NCBI RefSeq assembly: GCF_002205635.1
Contig: NZ_NISJ01000004.1
Span: 124,001-188,000, forward strand
Direction: 5' to 3'
Source: Sphingopyxis witflariensis
GTDB taxonomy: Bacteria; Pseudomonadota; Alphaproteobacteria; Sphingomonadales; Sphingomonadaceae
Length of the DNA: 64,000 bases
In this document: positions 28,395-38,076 of the stretch, piece by piece
Numbering within the stretch: the stretch's first letter is position 1
How the letters are laid out: every line of letters starts with the position of its first letter
Position numbers and translations under genes: made by a program
Notes under the pieces: model-generated
The model's input: only the letters and a program-made list of their open reading frames with translations
What the model was told of the DNA's origin: nothing
Database searches by the model: none

Positions 28395-29654
28395 TCAGTC
28401 GATCCAGTCGGGGACGCGCTCGGCGGCCATGATCGTGCCCGCAGCGATGCGGTCGGCGACGACGGCATAACGGTCGCCGTCGACGAGAACCTCGGGAACG
28501 AGGCTGCGGCTGTTGTACGTCGATGCCATCGTTGCGCCATAGGCGCCGGCGGTACGGAAGACTGCAAGGTCGCCCGCCTCCACCTTGTCGGTCGTGCGGT
28601 CGCGCGCGAAGGTGTCGCCGGTTTCGCAAACCGGGCCGACGATCGACGCGGTCATCGTCTCGCCGTTCGGCTTGACCGCGATAAAGTCGTGGTACGCGTC
28701 ATAAAGTGCGGGGCGCGCAAGATCGTTCATCGCCGCATCGACGATCACGAACGGGGTGGTCGCCCCGGGCTTGACCCAGAGTACTTCGGTAAGCAGCACC
28801 CCGGTGTTGCCCGCGATCACGCGGCCGGGTTCGAACATCAAGGTGACGTCCCAATCCTTGGTCACGCGCGCGACCATCGCGCCATATTCGGCGGGGCTCG
28901 GCGGATTATCCTCAGCCTTGTACGGCACGCCCAGACCGCCGCCCAAATCCACATGGGTGATACTGTGCCCCGCAGCGCGAAGCTCGGCGACGAGTTCGCC
29001 GACGCGGATGAACGCCGCTTCCAGCGGCGCAAGGCTGGTGAGCTGGCTGCCGATATGGACCGCGACGCCGCGCATCTGGAGGCCCGGCAGCGCCGCGAGG
29101 CGGCCGAAGATCGCGGGCGCGCTGTCGATGCCAACACCGAACTTGTTGTCGGCCTTGCCCGTCGAAATCTTGGCGTGGGTGCCCGCATCGACGTCGGGAT
29201 TGACGCGCAGCACTGCGGGCGCGGTCATTTCCTTGGCGAGCGCGATCTCGGCGAGCGCGATGCCTTCGGGTTCATGCTCGATGTTGAACTGGCCGATGCC
29301 GCGGTCGAGCCCTTGCGCCAGCTCGGCGCGGGTCTTGCCGACCCCTGAAAAGACGATGTCCTCGGGCGCCATGCCCGCCGCGAGCGCGCGTTCAAGTTCG
29401 CCGCCCGACACGACATCGGCGCCATAGCCCTGCCGCGCGAGGACACGCAGCACGCCAAGGTTGGGGTTGCACTTGATCGCAAAGGCGATGTGCTTCTTGG
29501 GAATGTCCTTCAGCCCGTCGCGGAATGCCTGAGCGTGGCGCTCGAGCGTGGCGCGCGAATAGACGTAAACGGGGGTACCGATTTCTTCGGCAATGCGCGG
29601 CAAGGGAATGTCTTCGGCGTGGAGAACGCCGTCGCGGTAGTCGAAATGATTCAT
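28395..29654 (-). CDS. lysA: Diaminopimelate decarboxylase
   Basis: A 419-residue PLP enzyme of the last step of lysine synthesis. The PLP lysine is in HIAFAIKCNPNLGVLRVLA, with VDLGGGLGVPY, MFEPGRVIAGNTGVLLTEVLWVK, and the substrate-binding Cys block GPVCETGDTFARDR. It ends with GAYGATMASTYNSRSLVPEVLVDG. Length matches the family. It lies in argH - lipoprotein - lysA - siroheme synthase order with short gaps, likely one operon. Confidence 0.96.
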   Translation of the reverse strand: MNHFDYRDGVLHAEDIPLPRIAEEIGTPVYVYSRATLERHAQAFRDGLKDIPKKHIAFAIKCNPNLGVLRVLARQGYGADVVSGGELERALAAGMAPEDIVFSGVGKTRAELAQGLDRGIGQFNIEHEPEGIALAEIALAKEMTAPAVLRVNPDVDAGTHAKISTGKADNKFGVGIDSAPAIFGRLAALPGLQMRGVAVHIGSQLTSLAPLEAAFIRVGELVAELRAAGHSITHVDLGGGLGVPYKAEDNPPSPAEYGAMVARVTKDWDVTLMFEPGRVIAGNTGVLLTEVLWVKPGATTPFVIVDAAMNDLARPALYDAYHDFIAVKPNGETMTASIVGPVCETGDTFARDRTTDKVEAGDLAVFRTAGAYGATMASTYNSRSLVPEVLVDGDRYAVVADRIAAGTIMAAERVPDWID

Positions 29655-29671
29655 TGGTAGAAGTCCTAAGC

Positions 29672-29920
29672 TCAGCCCGGAGGCGGCAAGTCAAAATCGT
29701 CGGGTTGGCGTTGTTCGGACCGTTTGAGAAGTTCGTCGCTGCGCGCAGGCCGGGCCTGCGCGTCAGGCGTCGTAAGCTCCTCCGTGGTCGGCGCGCGGGT
29801 GGCGCCGACGGGGACGGCCGGTGCGGGCTGACCCGCGACCGGCTTTAAATCTACCTTGCTGCCGCACGCGGCCAAGAGGGCCAGCAGGGCGGCGCTTGCG
29901 GCGAGGTGACGCTTTGTCAT
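29672..29920 (-). CDS. LptM-like small lipoprotein
   Basis: About 82 residues. A lipoprotein signal peptide ends at the lipobox LLAAC, immediately followed by GSKVDLKP, which fits the CGxK-x-L-x-P pattern of LptM (YifL), a lipoprotein that helps assemble the LptDE outer-membrane complex. The remaining tail is Pro/Ala-rich and disordered. Its place directly before lysA is the usual one for lptM in proteobacteria. The ATG at 29920 or one codon earlier is possible. Confidence 0.75.
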   Translation of the reverse strand: MTKRHLAASAALLALLAACGSKVDLKPVAGQPAPAVPVGATRAPTTEELTTPDAQARPARSDELLKRSEQRQPDDFDLPPPG

Positions 29921-29924
29921 CAAC

Positions 29925-31322
29925 CTATTCCTTCGATGCGGCGCGCGCCGCGGCGATGGCCTGCCTTACCCGTTCGGGCGCCGTGCCGCCATAGCTGACG
30001 CGGCTGGCGACCGAAGCCTCGACCGTCAATGCAGCAAGCACGGCGGGCGTGACCGCGGCGTGGATCGCGGCGGCATCGGCGGCGGGCAGCGCCGACAGTT
30101 CGACGCCCAGTTCCTCGGCGCGCTTGACGCACGAACCGACGACATGATGTGCCTCGCGGAACGGCAAGCCGGCTTCGCGCACCAGCCAGTCGGCGAGGTC
30201 AGTCGCGGTCGAATAACCTGAGGCCGCGAGCGCGCGCATGCGATCGGTACGGAAGGTCAGCGTCTCGACCATCCCGGTCATCGCCGCGAGCGACAGTGCG
30301 AGCGCGTCGAAGGCGCCGAAGACGGTTTCCTTATCGTCCTGCAAATCCTTCGAATAAGTGAGCGGCAGTCCCTTCACGATCACCGCGAGCCGCTGGAATG
30401 CACCGAGCAACAGGCCAGCGCGGCCGCGCACCAGTTCGGCGGCGTCGGGGTTGCGCTTTTGCGGCATGATCGAGCTGCCCGTCGACCAGGCGTCGGGCAG
30501 GCTGATGAAACCGAAGGGCTGGCTCGCCCAGATCACGATCTCTTCGGCAAGACGCGAGAGATGAATCGCCGAGATCGAGGCGGCGGCACAAAATTCGAGC
30601 GCGAAGTCACGGTCGGACACGGCGTCGATGCTGTTCGCCATCGGCCGTTCGAAGCCGAGCGCAGCGGCGGTCGCATGGCGGTCGACCGGAAAACCGGTAC
30701 CCGCGAGCGCGGCGGCGCCGAGCGGCGATTCGTTGAGCCGCGTGCGTGCGTCGCGGAACCGGCCGCGGTCGCGCGCCAGCATCTCGACATAGGCGAGCAG
30801 GTGATGGCCGAGCGTCACCGGCTGCGCGACCTGAAGGTGGGTGAAGCCCGGCATGATGCTGTCGGCATGCTCCTCGGCGCGCGCAAGCAATGCCGCCTGC
30901 ATCGCGGCGAGCCCGGCGTCGATGCGCTCGCAAGCGGTGCGCGTCCACAGACGGAAATCGGTCGCGACCTGATCGTTGCGCGAGCGTGCGGTGTGAAGCC
31001 GTCCGGCGGCTTCGCCGACCAGTTCCTTCAGCCGCGATTCGACCGTCATGTGAATATCTTCGAGCGCAAGGTCGACCGGAACGCCGTTTTCGGCGAACTC
31101 GTCGGCGATCTGCGCCAGCCCGCGATAGATCACCGCCGCATCCGCAGCGGCAATGATTCCCGCGGCGCCGAGCATCGCGGCATGCGCGCGGCTCGCGGCG
31201 ATATCCTCTTCCCACAGACGTTTGTCGACGGGGATGGAGGCATTTATCTCTTGCATGATCGCGGCCGGCCCGCCACCGAAGCGGCCGCCCCACATGCTGT
31301 TGCTGTCCGGAGTGTTCGTCAT
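29925..31322 (-). CDS. argH: Argininosuccinate lyase
   Basis: A 465-residue lyase that splits argininosuccinate into arginine and fumarate. The fumarase-superfamily signature [22 protein letters not shown] is intact, with the N-terminal [11 protein letters not shown] and middle [19 protein letters not shown] plus [20 protein letters not shown]. Length is normal. The start is either ATG 31322 or ATG 31295 (MWGGRF). Its 5' end overlaps or abuts the divergent TlpA-like gene. Confidence 0.96.
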   Translation of the reverse strand: MTNTPDSNSMWGGRFGGGPAAIMQEINASIPVDKRLWEEDIAASRAHAAMLGAAGIIAAADAAVIYRGLAQIADEFAENGVPVDLALEDIHMTVESRLKELVGEAAGRLHTARSRNDQVATDFRLWTRTACERIDAGLAAMQAALLARAEEHADSIMPGFTHLQVAQPVTLGHHLLAYVEMLARDRGRFRDARTRLNESPLGAAALAGTGFPVDRHATAAALGFERPMANSIDAVSDRDFALEFCAAASISAIHLSRLAEEIVIWASQPFGFISLPDAWSTGSSIMPQKRNPDAAELVRGRAGLLLGAFQRLAVIVKGLPLTYSKDLQDDKETVFGAFDALALSLAAMTGMVETLTFRTDRMRALAASGYSTATDLADWLVREAGLPFREAHHVVGSCVKRAEELGVELSALPAADAAAIHAAVTPAVLAALTVEASVASRVSYGGTAPERVRQAIAAARAASKE

Positions 31323-31923
31323 CCGCCGCGTTCCAAATCTCTATGTTACGACCCTCGCCATGCTCTTGGCCGGATCAATCGCGGGCTGCGATAGGGAAAA
31401 GCAGCCGGACGGGCAAGCGGCAGGGGGCGAAGCAAATATTTCGCCCGGCCAAGCGAAGCCGGGCGCCGCGCTCGACCGGTTCGAGTATCAACTCGACCGC
31501 AGCCAAAAGGGCAAGCCCGTCCCCACCGCGACCTTCCGTGGCCCCGACGACGCGGCGGTGACGCTGGCCGATTTTCGCGGCAAGCCGCTGCTCGTCAATC
31601 TCTGGGCGACCTGGTGCGCGCCGTGCGTCGCCGAAATGCCGACGCTCGATGCGCTCGCAGGCGCGAGCGGCGACCGCATGGCGGTGATCGCAGTCGCGCA
31701 GGATCTGCAGGGCGCCGAAATCGTCGACCCCTGGTTTCAGAAAGCGGGGCTCAAAAATCTTCAGCCCTATCTCGATCCGAAAAATGGCCTGCTCGACGCC
31801 TATAATAGCGCGCTGCCGACGAGCATTTATTACGACGCTGAGGGCCGCGAAATCTGGCGCATCATCGGCGCGATCGACTGGCAGGGCAAGGAAGCGAAAG
31901 CGCTGCTCGCCGAAGCGAAATAA
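31312..31923 (+). CDS. TlpA-like thioredoxin-fold lipoprotein
   Basis: About 203 residues from GTG 31312, chosen because it yields a complete lipoprotein signal: FVIRRVPN, a hydrophobic stretch, and lipobox IAGC. The mature protein has a thioredoxin fold with the active site [14 protein letters not shown] (CAPC) typical of TlpA/ResA periplasmic disulfide reductases that supply electrons to cytochrome maturation or scavenge oxidised thiols. The first codon is inside the argH 5' end on the other strand; ATG 31294 is an alternative. Confidence 0.82.
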   Translation: MFVIRRVPNLYVTTLAMLLAGSIAGCDREKQPDGQAAGGEANISPGQAKPGAALDRFEYQLDRSQKGKPVPTATFRGPDDAAVTLADFRGKPLLVNLWATWCAPCVAEMPTLDALAGASGDRMAVIAVAQDLQGAEIVDPWFQKAGLKNLQPYLDPKNGLLDAYNSALPTSIYYDAEGREIWRIIGAIDWQGKEAKALLAEAK

Positions 31924-31940
31924 ATTTGGGGGAGACGAAA

Positions 31941-33092
31941 GTGCAGGACTACACCGCGATCCGCGAAGAGGTCGCCAAGCTGTGCGCGGCCTTCCCCGGT
32001 CCCTATTGGCAGGCGAAGGACCGCGCCCGCGCATATCCGTCCGAATTCGTCGCCGCGCTGGGGGAGGCCGGCTATCTCGCCGCTCTGATCCCCGAAGAAT
32101 TTGGCGGCGCCGGCCTGCCGCTCTCTGGCGCTGCGGCGATCCTCGAGGAAATCCAGCGTCAGGGCTGCAACGGCGGCGCGGTGCATGCGCAAATGTATGT
32201 CATGGGCACGGTGCTGCGCCACGGGTCGGACGAACAGAAGGCGCGCTACCTGCCCAAGGTCGCGACCGGCGAGCTGCGCCTGCAGGCCTTCGGCGTCACC
32301 GAACCGACGAGCGGCACCGACACGCTCAGCCTGAAAACCACCGCGAAAAGGGACGGCGATCATTATATCGTCAATGGCCAGAAACTCTGGACCAGCCGCG
32401 CCGAGCATAGCGACCTGATGATCCTCCTCGCGCGCACCACCCCGCGCGAGGAAGCCGCGAGCCGCACCGAGGGGCTGTCGGTCTTCCTCGTCGACATGAA
32501 GGAAGCGCTCGCCGCAGGGTCGCTGACGATCCGGCCGATCGACACGATGATGAACCATGCGACGACCGAGGTTTTCTTCGACAATATGCGCATCCCCGCC
32601 GCGAACCTGATCGGCGAGGAAGGCAAGGGCTTTCGCTACATCCTCTCGGGCATGAACGCTGAACGGCTGCTGATCGCCGCCGAGTGCATCGGCGATGCGA
32701 AGTGGTTCATCGACAAGGCATCAAGCTACGCCAAGGAACGCGTGCTGTTCGGCCGCCCGATCGGCCAGAATCAGGGCGTCCAGTTCCCGATCGCGCGCGC
32801 CTATGCGCAAATGCGCGCCGCCGAGTTGCTCGTCCATAACGGTATCGCCAAATATGAGGCGGGCGACAATGCCGGTGCCGAGGCCAATATGGCCAAGATG
32901 CTCGCCGCCGAGGCAAGCTGGGCCGCAGGCGAGGCGTGCATCCAGACCCACGGCGGCTTCGGCTTCGCCGCCGAATATGACATCGAACGCAAGTTCCGCG
33001 AAACGCGCCTCTATCAGGTCGCGCCGATCAGTACGAATATGATCCTCTCCTATGTCGCCGAGCATGTGCTGGGGATGCCGCGCAGTTATTGA
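31941..33092 (+). CDS. Acyl-CoA dehydrogenase
   Basis: A 383-residue FAD enzyme that makes the alpha,beta double bond in acyl-CoA. FAD motifs LQAFGVTEPTSGTDT and KLWTSRAEHSDLMILLARTT; the C-terminal block ACIQTHGGFGFAAEYDIERKFRETRLYQVAPISTNMIL. The start at GTG 31941 follows GGGGGAGACG. The usual catalytic Glu in the C-terminal domain is not readily placed, so the exact subfamily (it resembles FadE of uncertain substrate) is open. It sits behind the TlpA-like gene on the same strand. Confidence 0.9.
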   Translation: MQDYTAIREEVAKLCAAFPGPYWQAKDRARAYPSEFVAALGEAGYLAALIPEEFGGAGLPLSGAAAILEEIQRQGCNGGAVHAQMYVMGTVLRHGSDEQKARYLPKVATGELRLQAFGVTEPTSGTDTLSLKTTAKRDGDHYIVNGQKLWTSRAEHSDLMILLARTTPREEAASRTEGLSVFLVDMKEALAAGSLTIRPIDTMMNHATTEVFFDNMRIPAANLIGEEGKGFRYILSGMNAERLLIAAECIGDAKWFIDKASSYAKERVLFGRPIGQNQGVQFPIARAYAQMRAAELLVHNGIAKYEAGDNAGAEANMAKMLAAEASWAAGEACIQTHGGFGFAAEYDIERKFRETRLYQVAPISTNMILSYVAEHVLGMPRSY

Positions 33093-33096
33093 CCGA

Positions 33097-33231
33097 TCCC
33101 CCTCCCGCCTGCGGGAGGGAAAGCGAGACTTACGAACTTGTTCGTTAGTCGCAGCGGGGTGGGCCTTCGCCGCCTCAAACGCTCGCTGCGCTCACGCCCA
33201 CCCCCAACCCCTCCCGCAAACGGGAGGGGAG
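33097..33231. repeat. Long intergenic repeat with CCCCTCCCGC ends
   Basis: Outer arms CCCCCTCCCGCCTGCGGGAGG and CCTCCCGCAAACGGGAGGGG are themselves hairpins flanking a variable core (GTTCGTTAGTCGCAG...). Same hairpin core as 12178-12199 and 58162-58183. Fills the gap after the acyl-CoA dehydrogenase. Confidence 0.65.
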
Positions 33232-33312
33232 AAGCATAAAGAAAGGGCGGGCGCCCATGACACCCGCCCTCCCCTTGCGACCCAAGGCAGGGCCCGGGCA
33301 CACGCAAACAGC

Positions 33313-33648
33313 TTATCCGCCGACCGTCACGCGGCCGCTGCGATAGCCTTTCTTGCGCATTTCCTTCGTGTAATCCTTGTCGGCATCGGTCACCTCGACC
33401 GTCCATTCATCCCACGCATCCCAGCGGTCTTCGCGGTCGGTGGCGTGACGCAGGTCGCTCGTCAGTTCCTTCTCTGCCTCGAGAATATCGGTGCGATAAT
33501 TATACCAGGCTTTGTTGACGACGCCCGCGATCGGGGCGGTGCGGATATGCGGCGCGTCAAAACCCGGCGGCATCGAGCCATAGGGAACCGCGGCGGCAAC
33601 GCTGGCGGGGAGAGCCATTAAGAGTGCGAGGGTGGTCCATTTTTTCAT
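33313..33648 (-). CDS. Secreted hypothetical protein
   Basis: A 111-residue protein with a signal peptide (MKKWTTLALLMALPASVAAA). The mature part is charged, with a helical acidic/basic stretch (RTDILEAEKELTSDLRHATDREDRWDAWDEW) and no domain I recognise. It is monocistronic, with an ATCAGGAGATGG ribosome site. Function unknown. Confidence 0.75.
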   Translation of the reverse strand: MKKWTTLALLMALPASVAAAVPYGSMPPGFDAPHIRTAPIAGVVNKAWYNYRTDILEAEKELTSDLRHATDREDRWDAWDEWTVEVTDADKDYTKEMRKKGYRSGRVTVGG

Positions 33649-33777
33649 TGTCCATCTCCTGATTGATCGCCCGTTGCAGGACGTCGGACAAGAAACGAAG
33701 CAAAGCGCCGATATGTCCGCGACTTATCGGTGAATTCGCACGGACGACGGCGGAAATCTGTCAGCGCCTACCAATGT

Positions 33778-33873
33778 CGTCATTGCGAGGAGCGAAGCGA
33801 CGCGGCAATCTCCAGCCATCACCCTTGCGCGAAACCGATAGCTGGAGATTGCTTCGCTCCGCTCGCAATGACG
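33778..33873. repeat. Intergenic repeat family A, copy 3
   Basis: CGTCATTGCGAGGAGCGAAG at the left and CGCTCCGCTCGCAATGACG at the right, with CAATCTCCAGCC / GCTGGAGATTGC arms, immediately before the gpsA stop. Confidence 0.85.
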
Positions 33874-33885
33874 ATGAAAAGTGAT

Positions 33886-34887
33886 CTACCCCGGATGCGC
33901 CTCATCGCCGACCGCCGAGCGCAGCAGCCCGCGAAACACCTCCTGCGCGGTGCGGATGCCCTGCGTCACGTCGAACACATCCTGCGCGATCGGCATCACA
34001 AGACCGTGCTTTTCGGCGAGCGCGATCACCGTCGGCGCGCTCTTCACCCCCTCGGCGACCATGTTCATGCCCGCGATGATCTCGTCGATCTTGCGCCCCT
34101 TGCCCAGTTCGACCCCGACATGGCGGTTGCGCGACAAGGGACTGGTGCAGGTCGCGATCAGATCGCCCATTCCCGTCAGCCCGGCAAAGGTTTCGGGCCG
34201 TCCGCCCATCGCGACCCCCAGCCGGGTGATTTCGGCAAGCCCGCGCGTCATCAGCGCCGATCGCGTGTTGTCGCCCGCACCCTGCCCATCGCCCATGCCG
34301 ACCGCGATCGCGATGATATTTTTGAGCACCCCACCCAGTTCGCAGCCCAGCCGGTCGGTGTTGGTGTAGACGCGGAACAGCCCCGAATGGAATATCGGCT
34401 GAAGCGCGCGGACGACAATCTCATCCTCCATCGACAACACGCTCGCCGCCGCCTGGCCGGTCATGATCTCGCGCGCGAGGTTGGGGCCGGTGAGGACGCC
34501 AACGGGATGACCGGGCAGTATTTCCTCGATCAGCTCGGTCATCCGCTTACCCGACGACAGCTCAAGCCCCTTGGTCAGGCTGATCACCGGCACCCATGGA
34601 CGAAGATACGCCTTCGCCTCCTCGAGTACGCCGCGAAAGCTGTGCGAGGGCACGCCCATGACCAGCACATCGGCACCCGCCACGACTTCGGCCATGTCGT
34701 TCGTCGCACGCAGCGCAGAAGGAAGCGTGATGCCGGGCAGATATTTCCTGTTTTCGCGATGCGTATTAATGTCCGAAACCGTCTCGGCATCGCGCGCCCA
34801 CAAAGTGATCGGCGCATTGCGCGACACCACCGAGGCCACCGTCGTCCCCCAACTGCCCCCACCGAGCAGCCCGACTTTCAACCGCAT
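33886..34887 (-). CDS. gpsA: Glycerol-3-phosphate dehydrogenase [NAD(P)+]
   Basis: A 333-residue cytoplasmic enzyme that reduces dihydroxyacetone phosphate to glycerol-3-phosphate for phospholipid synthesis. The NAD motif LLGGGSWGTTVA is at the N-terminus, GVLTGPNLAREI near the middle and the catalytic Lys region GVLKNIIAIAVGMGDGQGAGDNTRSALMTRGLAE. The start at 34887 follows GGGAGAG; the upstream in-frame extension runs through a repeat. It ends right after a family A repeat. Confidence 0.95.
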   Translation of the reverse strand: MRLKVGLLGGGSWGTTVASVVSRNAPITLWARDAETVSDINTHRENRKYLPGITLPSALRATNDMAEVVAGADVLVMGVPSHSFRGVLEEAKAYLRPWVPVISLTKGLELSSGKRMTELIEEILPGHPVGVLTGPNLAREIMTGQAAASVLSMEDEIVVRALQPIFHSGLFRVYTNTDRLGCELGGVLKNIIAIAVGMGDGQGAGDNTRSALMTRGLAEITRLGVAMGGRPETFAGLTGMGDLIATCTSPLSRNRHVGVELGKGRKIDEIIAGMNMVAEGVKSAPTVIALAEKHGLVMPIAQDVFDVTQGIRTAQEVFRGLLRSAVGDEAHPG

Positions 34888-34946
34888 CGCTCTCTCCCTG
34901 TTTTTTGGGAGAGTGGCGCCGGAATGCCGGGTTGGCAATGCCCTCT

Positions 34947-35020
34947 CGTCATGCCGGGCTTGACCCGGCATCCATTGCGGCGGTGACGGCATGGACCCCG
35001 GATCAAGTCCGGGGTGACGA
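34947..35020. repeat. Hairpin between gpsA and hydrolase
   Basis: Two neighbouring hairpins: CATGCCGGGCTTGACCCGGCAT and GACCCCGGATCAAGTCCGGGGT, between the gpsA start and the hydrolase stop. Confidence 0.6.
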
Positions 35021-35042
35021 AGAGATTCAGGACTGATCGATC

Positions 35043-35978
35043 CTAGCATTGCTGAGCAAGAAACCCCTTCATCACCGCCGCGGTCGATTTAGGGTCCTCG
35101 ACCATCGGAACATGCCCGACATGTTCGAAGATATGCGACCGGCTGCCCGCAATACCCGCCTCGAGCACCGGAACGCAGCTGACGTCGATCAGCCGATCGT
35201 GGCGGCCCCAGATGATCAGGGTCGGCGACTTGACCTCGCCCAGCCGGTCATTGAGCGGATAGTCGCGGCCTTCGGTCGCGATGACCCAGAAGATGCCATC
35301 GAGCAGGTCGCGATATTTGAGCGCGTCGGCATAGAAGACCGGCTTCAGCCGTGCCGGAATATGCGGCGGCTTGTGGACGACCATCGCCACCAGCCGGTCG
35401 GCATCCGCCAGATTGGCGATGACAAGCGGGTTATAATCCTCGTTCGCCGCCTGTTTCTGAAGGTCGCTTGCGTCGGCGCCGTTGACCCCGGCATTGTTGA
35501 GCAGGATCAGGCTCGCGAGCGCATCGGGATAATCGAGCGCATAGCGCAGCGCGATCCAGCCACCCATGCTGTTGCCGCCCAGATGCGGGCGGTCGAGCCC
35601 CAAAGCATCGGCGAACGCCTTGAGACGCCGTGTCTGCGCTTCGATATCATAAGCGAGCGTCGGGTTGCGTTCGTTCTCGCCGAAACCTGGCAGGTCGGGC
35701 GCGATGACATGATAGTCGCGCGTGAGGTATGGCGCGATCATCGACCAATTATCCTTGTCGCCCGCAAAGCCATGGACGAGCAGCAGCAACGGCTTTGCCC
35801 GATCGCCGCCCTCCAGATACGGCCAGGCGCGTCCATCGACGGTCACGCTCTTCTGCACCATCCTGCCGCGCCGCCGCAGCAGCGCACGCCCCATCGCCAC
35901 GAGGCGGCCGGGAAAGAGGAAATAGAATAAGACCAGTGCGATCAGCGGCGCAAAGATCAGGACGAGCAGGATTTTCAT
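35043..35978 (-). CDS. Alpha/beta hydrolase with N-terminal membrane anchor
   Basis: A 311-residue serine hydrolase. A single N-terminal hydrophobic helix (ILLVLIFAPLIALVLFYFLFPG) anchors it. The alpha/beta-hydrolase core has the oxyanion loop LLLVHGFAGDKDNWS, nucleophile elbow GGNSMGGWIAL, the Asp near WGRHDRLIDVS and His in FEHVGHVPMVEDP. It resembles lipase or MhpC-like esterases; substrate unknown. The start at 35978 is the first Met before the membrane helix. No operon partner is adjacent. Confidence 0.88.
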   Translation of the reverse strand: MKILLVLIFAPLIALVLFYFLFPGRLVAMGRALLRRRGRMVQKSVTVDGRAWPYLEGGDRAKPLLLLVHGFAGDKDNWSMIAPYLTRDYHVIAPDLPGFGENERNPTLAYDIEAQTRRLKAFADALGLDRPHLGGNSMGGWIALRYALDYPDALASLILLNNAGVNGADASDLQKQAANEDYNPLVIANLADADRLVAMVVHKPPHIPARLKPVFYADALKYRDLLDGIFWVIATEGRDYPLNDRLGEVKSPTLIIWGRHDRLIDVSCVPVLEAGIAGSRSHIFEHVGHVPMVEDPKSTAAVMKGFLAQQC

Positions 35979-36012
35979 ATCAGGCGAACTCCCATCACCC
36001 CGCCCCACTCGA

Positions 36013-36089
36013 TCCAAAATGGTCGAACAAAGCATTTCTTCCATCGAAATCCAATAGAAGGAGGCACTTCGCCAAATTCAGCACGAACC
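36013..36089. repeat. Intergenic repeat family D, degenerate copy
   Basis: Contains GTCGAACAAAG, TTTCTTCCATCG and CACTTCGCCAAATTCAGCAC, related to copies at 20130-20214 and 60493-60579 but eroded. Fills much of the gap between the hydrolase and queA. Confidence 0.5.
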
Positions 36090-36143
36090 GCGCCGGATTT
36101 AAAGGGCGTACGACGATATTTGCCGATATTTACGCGCGAAAGC

Positions 36144-37175
36144 CTATCGTGGCGGCAGCAACAGGCTCGCATCGCCATAACTGTAAAAGCGATATTCGCT
36201 CGCGATGGCATGGGCATAGGTCGCCTGCATCACGTCAAGGCCCATCAGCGCACTAACCAACATGAACAAGGTCGATTTGGGCAAGTGGAAATTGGTCATC
36301 AGCCCGTCGATCGCGCGAAAGCGATAGCCCGGGGTGATGAAGATTGCCGTGTCGCCCGCGAAAGGCGCGATGATATTATCCTCGCCCGCCGCGCTTTCGA
36401 GCAGGCGCAGGCTGGTGGTGCCGACCGCGATCACCCGGCCGCCCTTTGCGCGCACGGCGTTGAGCCGCGCGGCGGTATCGGCGTCGATGCGGCCCCATTC
36501 GGCGTGCATCACATGATCCTCGGTGTTGTCGGCCTTGACCGGCAGAAAGGTGCCTGCGCCGACGTGCAAGGTCAGCGTCTCGGTCGCGATTCCCGCCTTG
36601 GCGAGGGCATCCAACAACCCCGGAGTGAAGTGAAGCGCCGCGGTCGGCGCCGCGACCGCGCCATCCTCGCGCGCGAACATCGTCTGATAATCCGACCGGT
36701 CGTCGGCGTCGGTCGCACGCTTGCCCGCAATATAGGGCGGCAGCGGCATGGTGCCGGCGCGTTCGAGCAGCACTTCGACGGGTTCGTCGCCGGCAAAGGC
36801 GAGGATGAAGCTGCCGTCAGCGAGCCGGTCTTCGGCGACCGCCGAAACCCCAGATCCGAAATCGACCGTTTCGCCGACGCGCAGGCGCTTGGCGTTGCGG
36901 ATAAAGGCCTGCCACCGGCGCAGGTCGATGCGTTTGTGAAGCGTGGCGCCGATGCGCGCGTCGCCGCGTTTGCCTTCCAGCTGCGCGGGGATGACACGGG
37001 TGTCGTTGAAGACCAGACAGTCGCCGGGACGCAGCCACGACGGCAGGTCGCCGACCCCGGCGTCGGTCATCGAGCCGCCGTCGACCACCAGCATTCGCGC
37101 CGCATCGCGCGGGCGCGCCGGGCGCAGCGCAATGCGCTCGGGCGGCAGGTCAAAATCGAAGGCGTCGACGCGCAT
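36144..37175 (-). CDS. queA: S-adenosylmethionine:tRNA ribosyltransferase-isomerase
   Basis: A 343-residue cytoplasmic enzyme that adds the ribosyl moiety of AdoMet to preQ1 in tRNA, the penultimate queuosine step. It begins [28 protein letters not shown], and has the family blocks [45 protein letters not shown] and the C-terminal [18 protein letters not shown]. Length fits. It is the last gene of the xseB-ispA-coaD-cyclophilin-queA run. Confidence 0.97.
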   Translation of the reverse strand: MRVDAFDFDLPPERIALRPARPRDAARMLVVDGGSMTDAGVGDLPSWLRPGDCLVFNDTRVIPAQLEGKRGDARIGATLHKRIDLRRWQAFIRNAKRLRVGETVDFGSGVSAVAEDRLADGSFILAFAGDEPVEVLLERAGTMPLPPYIAGKRATDADDRSDYQTMFAREDGAVAAPTAALHFTPGLLDALAKAGIATETLTLHVGAGTFLPVKADNTEDHVMHAEWGRIDADTAARLNAVRAKGGRVIAVGTTSLRLLESAAGEDNIIAPFAGDTAIFITPGYRFRAIDGLMTNFHLPKSTLFMLVSALMGLDVMQATYAHAIASEYRFYSYGDASLLLPPR

Positions 37176-37198
37176 AAGAGTTCAGGCGCGTCCCGCGC

Positions 37199-37990
37199 TT
37201 AGCGGATCGGGGCGTTGAGCTGGTCGACCGTGACGTCGGCGGCGGCAGGTGCCGCCGGTGCTTCGGTCAGCATCGACGCGGGCGGAATCGGCTTATTGTC
37301 GGCGGCGACCGAGACCTGCACCATGCGCGACATCACTGCGGGCGGCTCGCCCTTCTGGATAGCATCGACATATTGCATCCCCGACACGACGCGGCCGAAG
37401 GCCGTGTAGCGATTGTCGAGTGCGAAGCGCGGCTGAAGCATGATGAAGAACTGGCTATTGGCGCTGTCCTCGCTTTCGGCGCGCGCCATCGAAACCGTGC
37501 CGCGCAGGTGCGGCACCGCGTTGAATTCGGCTTTCAGATCGGGAAGATCCGAGCCGCCCTGCCCCGTCGCGGTCGGATCGCCCGTCTGCGCCATGAAGCC
37601 GTCGATCACGCGGTGAAATTTCGCCCCGTCATAGAAACCGGCGCGCGCGAGCTGCTTGATCCGCGCGACATGGTTCGGCGCGACATTCGGGTAGAGCTGG
37701 ATCACCACCCGGCCGCCCGTCGACAGGTCGATGTTGAGCATATATTCGGGAATGTTGATGAACTGGTCAAAGGTCATTGCGGGCGGCGCGGCAGGCGCTT
37801 CAGCCGTCGCGGGCGCGGGCTGAGCCGTCGGCGCCGGAACCTCAACGGGCACCGGCGGGGCTTCGACCGGCGGCGTTGTGTTGATTTCGGGATCAGGCAA
37901 GGGCGCAGGCGGCACTTCCTGCGCGGCGGCCGAAACCACGAGACCGAACGCCATCGCCGTCAACATCAAGGGGCGGAAGGTGAATTTCAT
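37199..37990 (-). CDS. Periplasmic cyclophilin-type peptidyl-prolyl isomerase
   Basis: A 263-residue exported isomerase. A signal peptide (MLTAMAFGLVVSAAAQ) and a Pro/Ala-rich linker precede a cyclophilin domain from about residue 80: RVVIQLYPNVAPNHVARIKQLA, FYDGAKFHRVIDGFMAQTGDP, the catalytic-loop SANSQFFIMLQPRFALDNRYTAFGRV. It speeds proline isomerisation in the periplasm. It lies 23 bases before queA and shares the operon; its long disordered N-terminus is unusual but seen in sphingomonads. Confidence 0.9.
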   Translation of the reverse strand: MKFTFRPLMLTAMAFGLVVSAAAQEVPPAPLPDPEINTTPPVEAPPVPVEVPAPTAQPAPATAEAPAAPPAMTFDQFINIPEYMLNIDLSTGGRVVIQLYPNVAPNHVARIKQLARAGFYDGAKFHRVIDGFMAQTGDPTATGQGGSDLPDLKAEFNAVPHLRGTVSMARAESEDSANSQFFIMLQPRFALDNRYTAFGRVVSGMQYVDAIQKGEPPAVMSRMVQVSVAADNKPIPPASMLTEAPAAPAAADVTVDQLNAPIR

Positions 37991-38076
37991 GCTGGATCGG
38001 CCTTTGCGATTGAATCTGGTTTGCGCCCCATTTGCCGCGACCTAGCGGGAAAAAGCTGAACGCTCAATGATTGGTA

